DNA from: Arthrobacter sp. ov118
GTDB taxonomy: Bacteria; Actinomycetota; Actinomycetes; Actinomycetales; Micrococcaceae
DNA: 64,000 bases
Assembly: GCF_900116495.1 (NCBI RefSeq)
Contig: NZ_FPAY01000005.1
Span: forward strand, 208,915 to 272,914
Reading direction: 5' to 3'
The position numbers and the translations under genes were made by a program. The notes beneath the pieces were generated by a model, which was not told the DNA's origin, did not search any database, and saw only the letters and a program-made list of their open reading frames with translations. The stretch's first letter is position 1. Every line of letters starts with the position of its first letter. Positions 52,592 through 64,000 of the stretch are shown here, one piece after another.

Positions 52592-54952
52592 ATGTCAATC
52601 AGGGAGTACAAGCCAGGTGACCCGTTCCCGGGTGTGGTCGGGCGGACGGTCGGGGAGTCGGAGCCGGCTTGGCCCGCTCTTCAACGGGCCCCTGAAGGGG
52701 CGCCGAACGTGTTGCTCGTCGTGCTCGATGACGTGGGCTATGGACAGATCTCCTGTTTCGGTGGACTGGTCGAGACGCCGAACATCGACCGTGTCGCGGC
52801 GAGCGGCCTGCGGTACGCGAACATGCACACGACTGCGATGTGCTCACCGAGCCGGTCGTGCATCCTGACCGGCCGCAACCATCACTCCAACGGAGTCGCC
52901 TGCATCATGGAGCTGGCAACCGGCTTCCCTGGCTACCACGGCCGGATGCCGTTCGAGAATGGCATGCTGCCCGAGATGTTGATCGATCACGGCTACAACA
53001 CGTTCTGTGTGGGCAAGTGGCATCTGTCGCCGACGGAGGACAACTCCCCGGCGGGACCGTTCCACCGCCGGCCTCTTGGGCGGGGATTCGAGCGCTACTA
53101 CGGATTCCTTGGCGCAGAGACCAACCAGTGGTATCCCGACCTCGTCCAGGACAACGCGCCGGTTGACCAGCCGCGGCTGCCCGAGGACGGTTACCACCTG
53201 AGCGAGGACCTGGCGGATCAGGCGATCAAGATGATCCTGGACAGTGAGGCCAACGCGCCGGAGAAGCCGTTCTTCCTGTACTACGCCACCGGGGCAGGAC
53301 ACGCCCCTCACCATGTGCCGAAGGACTGGGCCGACCGCTACCGCGGCAGGTTCGACGAAGGTTGGGACTCCTACCGCGAAACGGTGTTCGCCCAGCAAAA
53401 GAAGATCGGCCTGTTCCCCGCCGACGCCGAACTATCGCCACGTGACCCTGACGTCCCGGAGTGGGACTCGCTGAGCGAGGACGAGCGCCGGCTGTACGCC
53501 CGCATGATGGAGGTCTACGCCGGATTCGTCTCGCACGCGGACCACCACCTCGGGCGCGTGCTGGACACGATCGAGCAGATCGGCGAGCTCGAGAACACGC
53601 TGGTTATGGTCATCTCCGATAACGGCGCCTCGGGCGAAGGTGGCGTGTCGGGCTCCTTCAACGAGATGCTGTTCATCAATCGGGTCCCCGAGAACTTCGA
53701 CAATAATCTTGCGATGCTCGACGAGCTGGGCGGCACGCGGACGTTCAACCACTACCCGTGGGGTTGGACCTGGGCGGGCAACACGCCGTTCCGCCGATGG
53801 AAGCGTGAGACGTACCGGGGCGGGGCGACCGACCCGTTCGTCGTCGCTTGGCCGGCGAGAATCGCGGCCCGCGGCGAAGTCCGCAGCCAGTACGCCCACG
53901 CGATCGACCTGGTGCCGACCGTTCTCGACGCCCTTGCTGTTGAGCCGCCGGCCACCGTGCGTGGAATCACCCAGACACCGATCGAAGGGGTCAGCTTCGC
54001 CGGCTCCTTCGAAGCGGCAGATGCGCCGACCGGCCACACGACGCAGTACTTCGAGCTGCTCGGTCACAGGGCGATCTACCACGACGGGTGGCGGGCGGTG
54101 TGTCCCTGGCCGGGGCCGAACTACACTGAGGCCGCAGCCAAGGGCCGCCGGATAGGTGAGCCGATCACGCCGAAGGTCCTCGAGGAGCTCGACGCGAGCG
54201 GATGGGAGCTCTACGACATCACCGGGGATCCCGCAGAGTCATCCAACGTCGCTGCCGAGCACCCTGACCGGCTGCGCGAGCTGATTGCCCTTTGGTGGGA
54301 GGAAGCCGGGAAGTACAAAGTACTGCCGCTGGACGGCTCGCTACTGGAGCGTATGAAGACGGAGCGTCCACAGACATCGAGGCCCCGCACCCGCTTCATC
54401 TATCGCCCGCACACCTCATTGGTCCCGTCCTTCACAGCGCCCCCCATCTACAATCGGCCCCACTCCATCGAGGCAGACGTCGAGATTCCGGCCGACGGCG
54501 CAAGTGGGGTTCTCATCGCGCACGGTGGAGATGCCGGCGGCTACACCTTCTTCGTGGAAGACGGACGCCCGCGGTACGTGTACAACTATGTCGGACGCGA
54601 ACAGTTCGAGGTTTCCTCGTCCGAACTGCTGCTTCCGGGACGGCATGCCGTTCGCTACGAGTTCGAGCCCACTGGCCAGCCTGACTTCAAGGTGGGCAAA
54701 GGAACGCCCGGACGCGCCCAGCTCTACATCGACGGCAGACTCGTCGGGAACGCGGACTTCCCGTACACCACGCCGCTCCTCTTCGAACTCGAGGGCCTCA
54801 GCTGTGGCTACGACTTTGGCGCCCCGGCAACCAAGAGCTATCAACCGCCGTTCACGTTCACGGGCACGATCCACTCAGTCACAGTCGAGGTATCGGGCGA
54901 GCTGATCCGCGACAACGAGGCCGATATCGCCCGACTGATGGCGCAGCAGTAA
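52592..54952 (+). CDS. Arylsulfatase (type I, formylglycine-dependent)
   Basis: Hydrolyses sulfate esters. The metal site begins VLLVVLDDVGYGQ. The formylglycine signature is AMCSPSRSCILTGRNHH with Cys84. FCVGKWHLSP carries the catalytic Lys and His, and VISDNGASGEGG the other ligands. At 786 residues it fits the long actinobacterial class (AtsD-like), with an extra C-terminal beta-domain (from about residue 600). There is no signal peptide, so it probably acts in the cytosol. AGGGGGG precedes the ATG. Its activator FGE is divergent upstream. Confidence 0.95.
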   Translation: MSIREYKPGDPFPGVVGRTVGESEPAWPALQRAPEGAPNVLLVVLDDVGYGQISCFGGLVETPNIDRVAASGLRYANMHTTAMCSPSRSCILTGRNHHSNGVACIMELATGFPGYHGRMPFENGMLPEMLIDHGYNTFCVGKWHLSPTEDNSPAGPFHRRPLGRGFERYYGFLGAETNQWYPDLVQDNAPVDQPRLPEDGYHLSEDLADQAIKMILDSEANAPEKPFFLYYATGAGHAPHHVPKDWADRYRGRFDEGWDSYRETVFAQQKKIGLFPADAELSPRDPDVPEWDSLSEDERRLYARMMEVYAGFVSHADHHLGRVLDTIEQIGELENTLVMVISDNGASGEGGVSGSFNEMLFINRVPENFDNNLAMLDELGGTRTFNHYPWGWTWAGNTPFRRWKRETYRGGATDPFVVAWPARIAARGEVRSQYAHAIDLVPTVLDALAVEPPATVRGITQTPIEGVSFAGSFEAADAPTGHTTQYFELLGHRAIYHDGWRAVCPWPGPNYTEAAAKGRRIGEPITPKVLEELDASGWELYDITGDPAESSNVAAEHPDRLRELIALWWEEAGKYKVLPLDGSLLERMKTERPQTSRPRTRFIYRPHTSLVPSFTAPPIYNRPHSIEADVEIPADGASGVLIAHGGDAGGYTFFVEDGRPRYVYNYVGREQFEVSSSELLLPGRHAVRYEFEPTGQPDFKVGKGTPGRAQLYIDGRLVGNADFPYTTPLLFELEGLSCGYDFGAPATKSYQPPFTFTGTIHSVTVEVSGELIRDNEADIARLMAQQ

Positions 54953-55133
54953 GGCGGAAAGAACCAACATGACTGCCAGCACGTGTACGGGTTGCAGTGA
55001 GCGGCCGCAAGGAGCATGCAACGCTCAACCACCTTTGACACCCTCCCCCAGAGGGGAAACCCTCATCATCGGCCACTAAGGGTCGTTTTTGACGGGCAGG
55101 CAAGGCACGATGGGCCACACGGCCCTGGGCCTC

Positions 55134-56021
55134 CTAAGTCCAGCTTGGGACTGGGCGGGCTCCCATCCGACGGGTCCGGGTCGCGGTAAGTGCGTCGGCG
55201 AGCCTCCCGGCGTCCTCTGCCCGCACCACCTCCGTGGGCGCCACGGTGCGGGCCTCGGTGGTGCAGTTCAGCAGCGCTGCCGTGACCTCGGCGATCAGAT
55301 CCGGGAAGAGGCTGGACCGGTAGTCGCTGTCGGCGGGGTCTTCGGGGTGATTCAGCGCCCTGGTGATGAGCACGGCGGCCTGGGTTCTGCGCGCCATGCC
55401 GAGTTTCATCAGGATCGTCGAGACCATGTTCTTCACGGTCTTTTCTGCCAGGAACATCTCCTGGCCTATCTGGCGGTTGGTCAGCCCTTTCCCCAGGCCG
55501 ATGGCGGCATTCATTTCCTGTCTCGTGAGAGTTAGGAGCATCTCATCCGGGCGTTGCGGCCCGGGGAGGGCGAATGGGGCAACGAGCGCGGGATGGAACC
55601 GGGCGCTGTATGCGGTGTACCCGGCCAGGGCCCGGCGGATGAGCCTGAGCTGTTCGCTGCTGTCATCCTGTTTGGACAGGCACCCCCACGCGCCGGCCAG
55701 GATGGAGTCGATCAGCACCGCTACGTCAGTGTCGCCGGTCATCAGCACGCACCGGATGCCCGGAGCCGCCGCGGCGATGGCCCGGCACACGTCGGCACCG
55801 GAACCGTCCGGAAGATCATCGTCAAGGATGACCAGATCCGGGGGAAGGGCAGGGATCCGCCGGGCTGCTTCGCGCGCGGACCCTGATTCCCCGGCGATGC
55901 TGAGTCCGTTGGACTCCACCAGTTGGCGCAGGCCCCGCCTCACGACTTCGTGGTCGTCCAGCAGATACACGCCCCGGCCAGTCAAAGGGTGGTGCTGGTG
56001 GTTTTCCGGGTCGGTCATCAT
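55134..56021 (-). CDS. NarL/DevR-type response regulator with a C-terminal extension
   Basis: A 295-residue regulator. The receiver domain has the acidic pocket LLDDHEV, phospho-acceptor Asp67 in VILDDDLPDGSG, the Thr of LMTGDTD and the Lys of CLSKQDD. The LuxR-type HTH is LTRQEMNAAIGLGKGLTNRQ and IGQEMFLAEKTVKNMVSTIL. About 75 extra residues with no recognisable domain follow, longer than normal DevR. No histidine kinase gene is adjacent. Start could be either of the two adjacent Met codons. Confidence 0.88.
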   Translation of the reverse strand: MMTDPENHQHHPLTGRGVYLLDDHEVVRRGLRQLVESNGLSIAGESGSAREAARRIPALPPDLVILDDDLPDGSGADVCRAIAAAAPGIRCVLMTGDTDVAVLIDSILAGAWGCLSKQDDSSEQLRLIRRALAGYTAYSARFHPALVAPFALPGPQRPDEMLLTLTRQEMNAAIGLGKGLTNRQIGQEMFLAEKTVKNMVSTILMKLGMARRTQAAVLITRALNHPEDPADSDYRSSLFPDLIAEVTAALLNCTTEARTVAPTEVVRAEDAGRLADALTATRTRRMGARPVPSWT

Positions 56022-56577
56022 TTGCCGTTCCGTTCCTTCGCTTTTGACCGGAAGGCTCTGTTAGTGGATCCCTGCCGACCTCACCGTTGCGAAGACGAAC
56101 CCCCGCCGGATCCCCATCCGGTGCTCCCTGCTGGCAGCCTGTGCGGATTCACTCGAACGCGTCCGGACTCATCACCCTAGACCTAATAGCGTCCAGGCAA
56201 GTGCCCTAGGCCCCGGTATTGCGCTCTCTGTTGAAGGTACCGGTTCCTGCGGCTCCAAGTTCCGGCAACAAGCCACGGACCAGCACTACCGTTTCCGGAC
56301 CATCGCCTCGGGCGGTACACGGGAAAATCGGACTCAATCGATGCAGCGCCCAGGGAAAGCATAGGACGCGGACTCTATCGGCGTTCGGGATCCGTCGGTC
56401 CTACAGGAACGATTGCCCCCGACATTGGGCTGATCCCACATCCTGCGCGCCGGCTTCGCACAGATCCGGTCGCCAGTTGAACGCGATACGACATTCGGAT
56501 CCATCGGCCCAGAACGCGGATAAAACTGTTGGATCAGGGCCGACAAATCGAAGCAGGACCGGAACCCCAGCGCGCTC
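56022..56577. other. Gene-less stretch between regulator and membrane-protein genes
   Basis: About 550 bp. It should contain the promoter of the regulator near 56030-56200. No gene, repeat or known operator was recognised; I looked for a DevR-like box and did not find one. Confidence 0.45.
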
Positions 56578-56964
56578 TCAGACCGGTTCCCCGCTCTTGA
56601 TCCTTTCGGACTCATCAGCGCTGATCGTTCCAGAGTCCGGAAGCGTCTCGGCTTTGGCGATCTCCTCGCTTGGACTCGCTGTGGCGACCCTACGGATGTA
56701 CGCATCGGTGGCCTCTTGGTTTTCTCGCGCCCGTGCCAGGGACCGCTCAGCCATGCCCTTGCCGCGGGCAATCACGTACACCAGCAGGCCGAAGAAGGGC
56801 ACGAAGGCCAGGAAGAGAATCCAGATGGCCTTCCCCCAGCCGCTGAGCTTGTCGTCGCGGAACAGGTCCCCTAGGACAGCGAACAATGCCCATATGAAGG
56901 CGACGAGTGCATACACGCATAAGGACCACCACAAAATATCCCAAAAATTTTCCCAGAAACTCAT
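56578..56964 (-). CDS. PLDc_N-domain membrane protein with SHOCT-like tail
   Basis: A 128-residue protein with two membrane helices (LWWSLCVYALVAFIWALFAV and AIWILFLAFVPFFGLLVYVI), the phospholipase D N-terminal membrane domain. A charged helix (AERSLARARENQEATDAYIR) and a SHOCT-like end (DSGTISADESERIKSG) follow. There is no catalytic domain. It probably binds or senses something at the membrane; the role is unknown. Confidence 0.8.
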   Translation of the reverse strand: MSFWENFWDILWWSLCVYALVAFIWALFAVLGDLFRDDKLSGWGKAIWILFLAFVPFFGLLVYVIARGKGMAERSLARARENQEATDAYIRRVATASPSEEIAKAETLPDSGTISADESERIKSGEPV

Positions 56965-57600
56965 TTTAATTTCCCTGCTTTCAATTCGGAGCGGCGTGGT
57001 ACATGAACGCTGCCTGGGTGGGCATGAGACTAACTGCAGATCTCCCAGAGAAGTCTGGAATTTAGCACTGCTCCGCAGTCTGGAGGTCGCTCATCGCGGC
57101 CTGGACCATAGCTGCTTTGTCTCGCAGGGAGCCGGCCGCCCGGGTGGCGGCGACGGAAGCGGGTTGGCAGCGGAAGCCGGCGATCGAACCTGCAAGGGTT
57201 GTGTGTGGTCTCGACAGGGTTCCTGTCCGAGACGGCACAATCCCCTGGCAGCCGACGGCTTTTGCAGATACAACCATTGTCTGGGCCGCACCGGGGCGTG
57301 AACCTCACCCAGGGAAGGTGAACCCGGACAGGCACCCGGGATCCGACGGCCGCCATGAAATACCCGCCCGTTACATTTATTGGGTCCCCGAGGGCCGGGG
57401 ATTTGGTCGCTGGGCCCGGTATGACTTTCTCGCCCTGTCATTGATGATCCGGGGGGTGTTGTCGCCGGGCTCGGAGACACGCGTTGACTGCTGATAGGGA
57501 CACGGCCGGCTCCTTCCACTGGTGCCAGGTCTCTTTGTAACGTGGGTGCCAGCATCGGGTGTCGTGACTGCGGCCATACAGTGGTGCAAAGGAGCGCCGG
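56965..57600. other. Gene-less stretch before the IS110 remnant
   Basis: About 630 bp. ATAGGGACAC at about 57493 mirrors the same motif right of the transposase remnant and may mark the left end of the IS110 element. The rest shows no supported gene. Confidence 0.45.
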
Positions 57601-58582
57601 ATGGACGAAGGATACGAGGTCTACTGCGGACTCGATGTCGGCAAATCCGAGCATCACGCCGCCGCATTGAACGCCGCGGGAGAACGGGTCTTCGATAAGC
57701 CGCTGCCGCAGGATGAGGCGCGGTTGCGCGAGCTTTTCCTCGGTCTGCAGCAGCACGGCCGGGTGCTGGTGATCGTGGACCAGCCCAACACCATCGGGGC
57801 CCTGCCGATAGCAGTGGCGCGGGACTGCGGCTGCACCGTGGCCTACCTTCCGGGCCTGGCGATGCGCAAAGCCGCGGACCTGTATCCCGGCAAGTCCAAG
57901 ACGGACGCCCGGGATGCGTTCATCATCGCCGAGACAGCCCGGTCGATCCCGCACACCCTGCGCGCGGTCGACCGGGACAGCGAGGTGCTCGCGGCGCTGA
58001 AGGTCCTTTCCGGATTCGACGCGGACCTGACCCATGAATGCACCAGGGCGATCAACCGCCTGCGCTCCCTGCTGCTGCAGATTTTCCCCGCCCTGGAGCG
58101 CGCCTTCCCGGGAACCGTACTGACCAGATCCCTGGTCCTGGAGTCGAAAAACTCCTCGATGACTTCCCTCTTTCCCAGGTCTTGATGTCCATGCCGGGAG
58201 TCGGCATCAAGACCGCAGCGACGATACTCCTGACCATCGGCGACGCCCGCACCTTCACATCTGCCGGACACCTCGCCGCTTACGCCGGCATCGCCCCCGT
58301 GACACGGCGCTCCGGCACCTCGATCCGCGGCGAATTCCCCGCACGCTCCGGGAACAAACAGCTCAAGAACGCGCTCTTCAGATCGGCCTGGATCGCCAGC
58401 TGCCACCACCCGGCATCGAAGGCCTACTACCAAAAGAAACGCGGCCAAGGGAAGAAACACAACGCCGCCGTCATCTGTCTGGCCCGGCGCCGCTGCGACG
58501 TCATCTACTCCATGCTCAGACACGGCACCTTCTACGACGAGAAGCCGGCCCTGCCCGCTTGACCAAAAGCATAGGGACACCC
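57492..58582 (+). mobile_element. IS110-family element, remnant
   Basis: A broken IS110 transposase flanked by the motif ATAGGGACAC on both sides (57493 and 58570), the kind of short subterminal motif seen in this family, which lacks true inverted repeats. The exact ends cannot be fixed without a reference element. Confidence 0.65.
57601..58562 (+). pseudogene. IS110-family transposase with internal deletion and frameshift
   Basis: The N-terminal half has YCGLDVGKSEHHAAALNAAG, VDQPNT and KSKTDARDAFIIAE (DEDD catalytic residues). The C-terminal Transposase_20 domain in the next frame has MSMPGVGIKTAATILLTIGD and FTSAGHLAAYAGIAPVTRRS with GNKQLKNALF. Between about 58130 and 58150 the frame changes and about 70 residues are missing relative to a normal 400-residue protein. 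Inactive. Confidence 0.88.
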
Positions 58583-58978
58583 CCCGTGGGACCATCGGAC
58601 AACACGCCATCTTGTCGGCAAACATCTTTCGGCCCGATGGCAGGGCAGTGCCGCGAACTTGATCGATTGTTCGGCGTCAAGCCCCAGTTCGACCCGCCCG
58701 TGAGGACTGGAACGGCAACGGCCCCGTCAGGATTTGGGGGCCGCCGTCCACGATCTCAACCACAGGCGGCGGGCGCGACGATATTTGGTCCATGTACTCA
58801 TCTGGTCTCGGCGCCAGAACTGCCATTGTTCCAACGATGGCATGCGCACGAGAAGACCACCCGATCCGGGTGAGATTGTGGATCTCAGCTAGCGGCTCCG
58901 TCGGCTGGCCAGTACGCTGGAAATGCGTCGGCTGTCAACTCTGCGGCTGTCCGCACCGAATCTCGGGGTGGCGTAGCC
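58563..58978. other. Gene-less stretch between the IS110 remnant and LAL regulator
   Basis: About 415 bp, with the right end of the IS110 remnant near 58570. It presumably carries the promoter of the regulator gene. No other feature recognised. Confidence 0.45.
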
Positions 58979-61489
58979 ATGCACGTCCCAGGCAAGAAGA
59001 ACGCGACAGTAAAACACGATGAACTTCCTCATGTCGTGCTGAACTTCGTCGATCGCCCACGACTGGACCTGGCTCCTGCACTCCTCTCCGGCGAGCGACG
59101 CGTGGCAGCGGTCTGGGCCGCGGCGGGCTGTGGAAAAACGTCGCTGCTGCGGTGGTGGGCGCAGAGCCTCCTTGACGCCGGACGCGATGTGTATTGGCTT
59201 GCCGGTGAACGCACGATGGATGCGCCCCGTCTGATTGCCTGGCTAAGCGCCCGGGCAGACGACGCATTCGTCTTCCTCGATGACATTCACATCTCCCCCG
59301 CACACGGGGCTATTCATGCGGCCATCGAAGCGGCGGCCGAGAACGTGCGCATCATCGTCAGTGGCCGCTTCCAGCCCATCGGTAGTCTGACCTTTCTGGA
59401 AGTGACCGGCGCGCACCTCGAACTGCGCACGGCAGACCTCGCGTTCACCACTGATGAGATCGCACGCTTCGCACACCTATGGGCCGTCGATCTGGGCCCT
59501 GAGGCAGCGAAGTCGCTTGAGGCGCGCACGGGAGGGTGGGCGACGGGCGTTGCACTCGCCATGTCGTGGCTCCAGGAAGCGGACAATCCGGACGAGGCAA
59601 TCGGCCGTTTCTCCGGGGACCATCGTGCGGTCGCAGACTATCTTGTAGTCGAGATCCTGGATGGTCTTTCCCCGGCGGATCGCGAGGTGCTGACGTTCGC
59701 AGCGGTGCGGGAGATGGTTCCCTTGGCACTGGCGGCGACACTCACCGGTCGTAGCGACGCGGGTTCCGTGCTTCACGACCTCAGCCGCAAGAATGCCCTC
59801 ATTACTGAGGAGCCCGCCGGATACCGCTACCACCCGGTGCTGCTGAGCTTCCTCAAAGCGGATGCCCGCCGGCAAGACATTGCAGGGGCCGTTCGAAGAG
59901 CGGGGACCGCGGCCCGTTGGTATGCGGCGCGGGACGAGGCGGTCACAGCACTGGAGTTGGCACTCGATCCCGGGAGTGAAGTAGAACTTGCAGAGATGCT
60001 TGACCGATTCGGCCTGCAGATCGTGCTGTCGGGGCGGACGGACCTCGCGTTGCGCGCGCTGTTACGGACGGATTCGGAAACCCTGGCATCGCTGGTGCTC
60101 CGCCTGCTGTTGGAAGCACCCTACTTCAACGACGTGGAACGCGCGCGCCATCTGATGGCCCGCGCCTATGGGCTGGTCGCTCTCGGGGCAATCGACATGA
60201 AGTGGATTCTGGTCATGGCCTCCCTGAAGGCCCTGACCGTCGAAGCGGAGCCAGATGTTGCCACGGTTGCGGGCGCCCTGCATTCCCCTGCCGCCCTCCG
60301 AGTGCGAGAGGACAACCTCGCCCTCGACCTGCTGGCGTCGACGGCCGAGGCATGGTGCCTGCACCGTCTCGACCGCACCACGGAGGCGCAGAAGCTGCTC
60401 GAGGACGTCGCACTTTCCGGCTTACGCGCCGGTTACAGCTGGGTGTTCATGATCGCGACCGATCTCGCCGCGACCATCGCTGCCAGCATCTGTGATTGGG
60501 ACAGGGCAAGCACCCTCGACGAGCAGCTGGTCGAGAAGATGCCGGAGGTTACACTGTCACCGGCCACGCGCGAGGACGCGTCAGTGCTGCTCGCTTCAGG
60601 GGCCCGCGACTACCTCGTCTGTGACCCGGCTGCATCAGAGAAGTTGGCCGCTCTCATCGCGGCTGACCCGGCCGGGACCAAGTTCGCGCTGGATGTGCCC
60701 GCCCGAATGATCAACCTCCTTATCCGACTGGATTCCGAAAGGAACCCACGTGAGGCGCTGCAGGAGGCGCACCGCCTATTCCTGCAACACGGTCGCAGCT
60801 TCCCGCGGCTGGCCGCGGGAGCAGCAGTACGCCTCGTGAGCCTCGACCTCGAGTTGCACGGACCCGAACGCGCCCATGAATCCCTCAGCCTTCTGGAACG
60901 GATCCTCGGCAGTGACTCCATCGAAGTCGCTCTCGGGCGCTTCGCTCTCGACGTGCCTGCGCGAGCCGGTACTCTGGCCGAGGTGCGCATGCTTCACGCC
61001 CTTCACGCACCGGCCCGCTCGTGGCATTCGGGGGCGCCGATTACTGCGTGGTTGCTGCTCGCAGCCTCCGCAGCTCGTACCGGCCGCGTCTCCGAAACGC
61101 ACCTGCGTCTCAACACAGCACTGCGTCTGGCCGAGCGGTACCGGGTGTGGCGTCCCTTCCTGGCCCGACACGGCGAAGGAGTCGCCATGCTGAAAGAACA
61201 GTACGGCCGGTTCGGTTACCTGGATGCGGTTGCTTCGACCATCATTGACGCCGCGCAGGCAGAGCTCCCGCCTCCCTGTGCGGACATCGGATCCATTCAG
61301 GTCCTCACTCGGCGTGAACACGAAATCCTCCTCGAGCTGCCCATTTTCCAAAGTGTCGCCGATATCGCCGCGAGCCACATGGTCAGTGTAAACACCGTCA
61401 AGTCGCACGTGCGCAACATCTACATCAAGTTTGGAGTCACAGATCGACGTGGTGCCGTGCTCGTCGCCCAACATCACGGCCTGCTCTGA
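58979..61489 (+). CDS. LuxR-family ATP-dependent (LAL/MalT-like) transcriptional activator
   Basis: An 836-residue STAND-type regulator. Walker A is VWAAAGCGKTSLLRWW (about residues 45-60) and Walker B is FVFLDDIH (about 98-104). A long alpha-helical, TPR-like middle follows. The C-terminal LuxR HTH has VLTRREHEILLELPIFQSVA and SVNTVKSHVRNIYIKFGVTD. It should respond to a ligand bound by the helical domain and switch on transcription with ATP. A small gene starts 91 bp downstream on the same strand and may be cotranscribed. Confidence 0.9.
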   Translation: MHVPGKKNATVKHDELPHVVLNFVDRPRLDLAPALLSGERRVAAVWAAAGCGKTSLLRWWAQSLLDAGRDVYWLAGERTMDAPRLIAWLSARADDAFVFLDDIHISPAHGAIHAAIEAAAENVRIIVSGRFQPIGSLTFLEVTGAHLELRTADLAFTTDEIARFAHLWAVDLGPEAAKSLEARTGGWATGVALAMSWLQEADNPDEAIGRFSGDHRAVADYLVVEILDGLSPADREVLTFAAVREMVPLALAATLTGRSDAGSVLHDLSRKNALITEEPAGYRYHPVLLSFLKADARRQDIAGAVRRAGTAARWYAARDEAVTALELALDPGSEVELAEMLDRFGLQIVLSGRTDLALRALLRTDSETLASLVLRLLLEAPYFNDVERARHLMARAYGLVALGAIDMKWILVMASLKALTVEAEPDVATVAGALHSPAALRVREDNLALDLLASTAEAWCLHRLDRTTEAQKLLEDVALSGLRAGYSWVFMIATDLAATIAASICDWDRASTLDEQLVEKMPEVTLSPATREDASVLLASGARDYLVCDPAASEKLAALIAADPAGTKFALDVPARMINLLIRLDSERNPREALQEAHRLFLQHGRSFPRLAAGAAVRLVSLDLELHGPERAHESLSLLERILGSDSIEVALGRFALDVPARAGTLAEVRMLHALHAPARSWHSGAPITAWLLLAASAARTGRVSETHLRLNTALRLAERYRVWRPFLARHGEGVAMLKEQYGRFGYLDAVASTIIDAAQAELPPPCADIGSIQVLTRREHEILLELPIFQSVADIAASHMVSVNTVKSHVRNIYIKFGVTDRRGAVLVAQHHGLL

Positions 61490-61579
61490 CCGCCCGGACC
61501 GGTTCACCCGTGCAGGGGGAAGACAACCCGGCTTTTGAGACGAGGATTAGTTGTAGGCCCAAAGAGAAAGGACGAGCAA

Positions 61580-61786
61580 GTGAAGCGCTATGAGATCCGG
61601 CTTCCCTATTCTCGCTCCGACACGCTCGCCGCGGCGTTCCCGGAAATGGAAGCCGTGGCCATGGGCCCGGACACGACGGTTCTCATAGGGGTGCTGCGCG
61701 ATCAGCCAGAACTCCACTCATTGCTCGCGCGCATCGCCGAAATGGGCCTCGACGTCACAGAAGTCCGACAATTCGAGACGCGCTAG
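61580..61786 (+). CDS. Small ACT-like protein linked to the LAL regulator
   Basis: A 68-residue protein: VKRYEIRLPYSRSDTLAAAF, VLIGVLRDQPELHSLLARIA and GLDVTEVRQFE. The beta-alpha-beta-beta-alpha-beta pattern looks like an ACT/ferredoxin-like fold. GTG 61580 follows AAAGGA; the longer frame from 61535 has no RBS. Similar small proteins occur next to LuxR-type regulators in other actinobacteria, as I recall. A modulator of the regulator is possible. Confidence 0.7.
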   Translation: MKRYEIRLPYSRSDTLAAAFPEMEAVAMGPDTTVLIGVLRDQPELHSLLARIAEMGLDVTEVRQFETR

Positions 61787-62037
61787 CTCCATGCATCCGT
61801 GGATCGACCGAAGCGGTCAGACCTCTAGCCCGGCAAGCGCGGCACGGGCCAAGTCGAAGCGCCGCGGGCCACTAATGCTCGAGCGCTGAACAATGCCATC
61901 ACGGGCTGCAAATCGAGGGCGAATGCAGCTGCCTTCAATCAACAGGACCTGGCCCCGAGGCCCTGCGAACGCATTCGCGCACGCCAGTCTGCGGGCGACG
62001 AAGCATCGAGGCAGACGGCGGCCAGGAGCGTGGCGAA
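61787..62037. promoter_or_regulatory. Upstream region of clpC
   Basis: 250 bp containing the clpC promoter and the ribosome site CCAGGAGCG 6 bases before ATG. I did not find a convincing ClgR or HspR operator by eye. Confidence 0.35.

Positions 62038-64000
<1,963 letters not shown>

Noticed and set aside
56022..56220. DevR-type operator upstream of the response regulator
   Set aside because: No close match to the palindromic GGGACT-type box was found by eye.

Overview
The window is high-GC DNA with actinobacterial gene content: DUF6153, DUF1206, DUF4913, DUF6325, a ClpC chaperone, a DevR/NarL-like regulator and a MalT-like LAL regulator. Start codons are often GTG or TTG. The genes most resemble Arthrobacter/Pseudarthrobacter (Micrococcaceae). 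That assignment rests on gene recognition alone. The layout is a mosaic: intact catabolic operons separated by debris of insertion sequences, serine recombinases and a conjugative element.

Layout, left part. 1-3.7 kb is a copper-handling cluster: the end of an HMA chaperone, a CopB-type Cu ATPase with a late frameshift, DUF6153 and a DUF305 lipoprotein. An SRAP (YedK) abasic-site protein follows. 5.25-12.55 kb is a sugar locus: an ABC importer and PfkB kinase on the minus strand, divergent from a DeoR regulator, a GH4 6-phospho-glycosidase and NagB. It reads as import, phosphorylation, hydrolysis and deamination of an amino-sugar disaccharide without a PTS. A truncated GntR gene, DUF1206 and an antibiotic-monooxygenase-fold protein follow.

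15.8-28.8 kb is the most striking block. It holds a divergent aconitase, an NADP isocitrate dehydrogenase, a second beta-decarboxylating dehydrogenase, a small unknown protein, an Fbp-like ABC importer, an ACS-family MFS carrier, a beta-propeller lactonase and a GntR/FCD regulator. Four copies of one operator (consensus ATAGSCTATAACCTATAG) sit at its promoters. I read it as an inducible route for an external tri- or hydroxycarboxylate or its lactone. Nested inverted repeats bracket the block at 13.2/30.8 kb and 15.15/30.6 kb.

28.8-34.5 kb is accessory debris: a broken amidohydrolase, a decayed resolvase, the 3' end of a tRNA gene (a probable attachment site), a methyltransferase cassette between two recombination-site-like repeats, and a broken TraG/VirD4 coupling protein beside DUF4913. 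34.7-37.3 kb encodes a deacetylase-glycosyltransferase fusion and its partner. 37.4-42.2 kb has an FAD monooxygenase with a small HTH protein, a STAS-like protein, a universal stress protein and a cold-shock protein. 42.6-47.5 kb contains an IS3 element, a cupin, and fragments of SRAP, FGE and resolvase genes. 47.6-55 kb is a sulfatase locus: HAD hydrolase, ion channel, DUF6325 plus a tiny basic protein, formylglycine-generating enzyme and arylsulfatase. It ends with a response regulator, a PLDc_N membrane protein, an IS110 remnant, a LAL regulator with a small partner, and the first two thirds of clpC running off the right edge.

Several broken genes (copB, the GntR gene at 12.8 kb, traG twice) differ from an intact frame by exactly one missing base, mostly beside homopolymer runs. 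Some apparent pseudogenes may therefore be sequencing errors.
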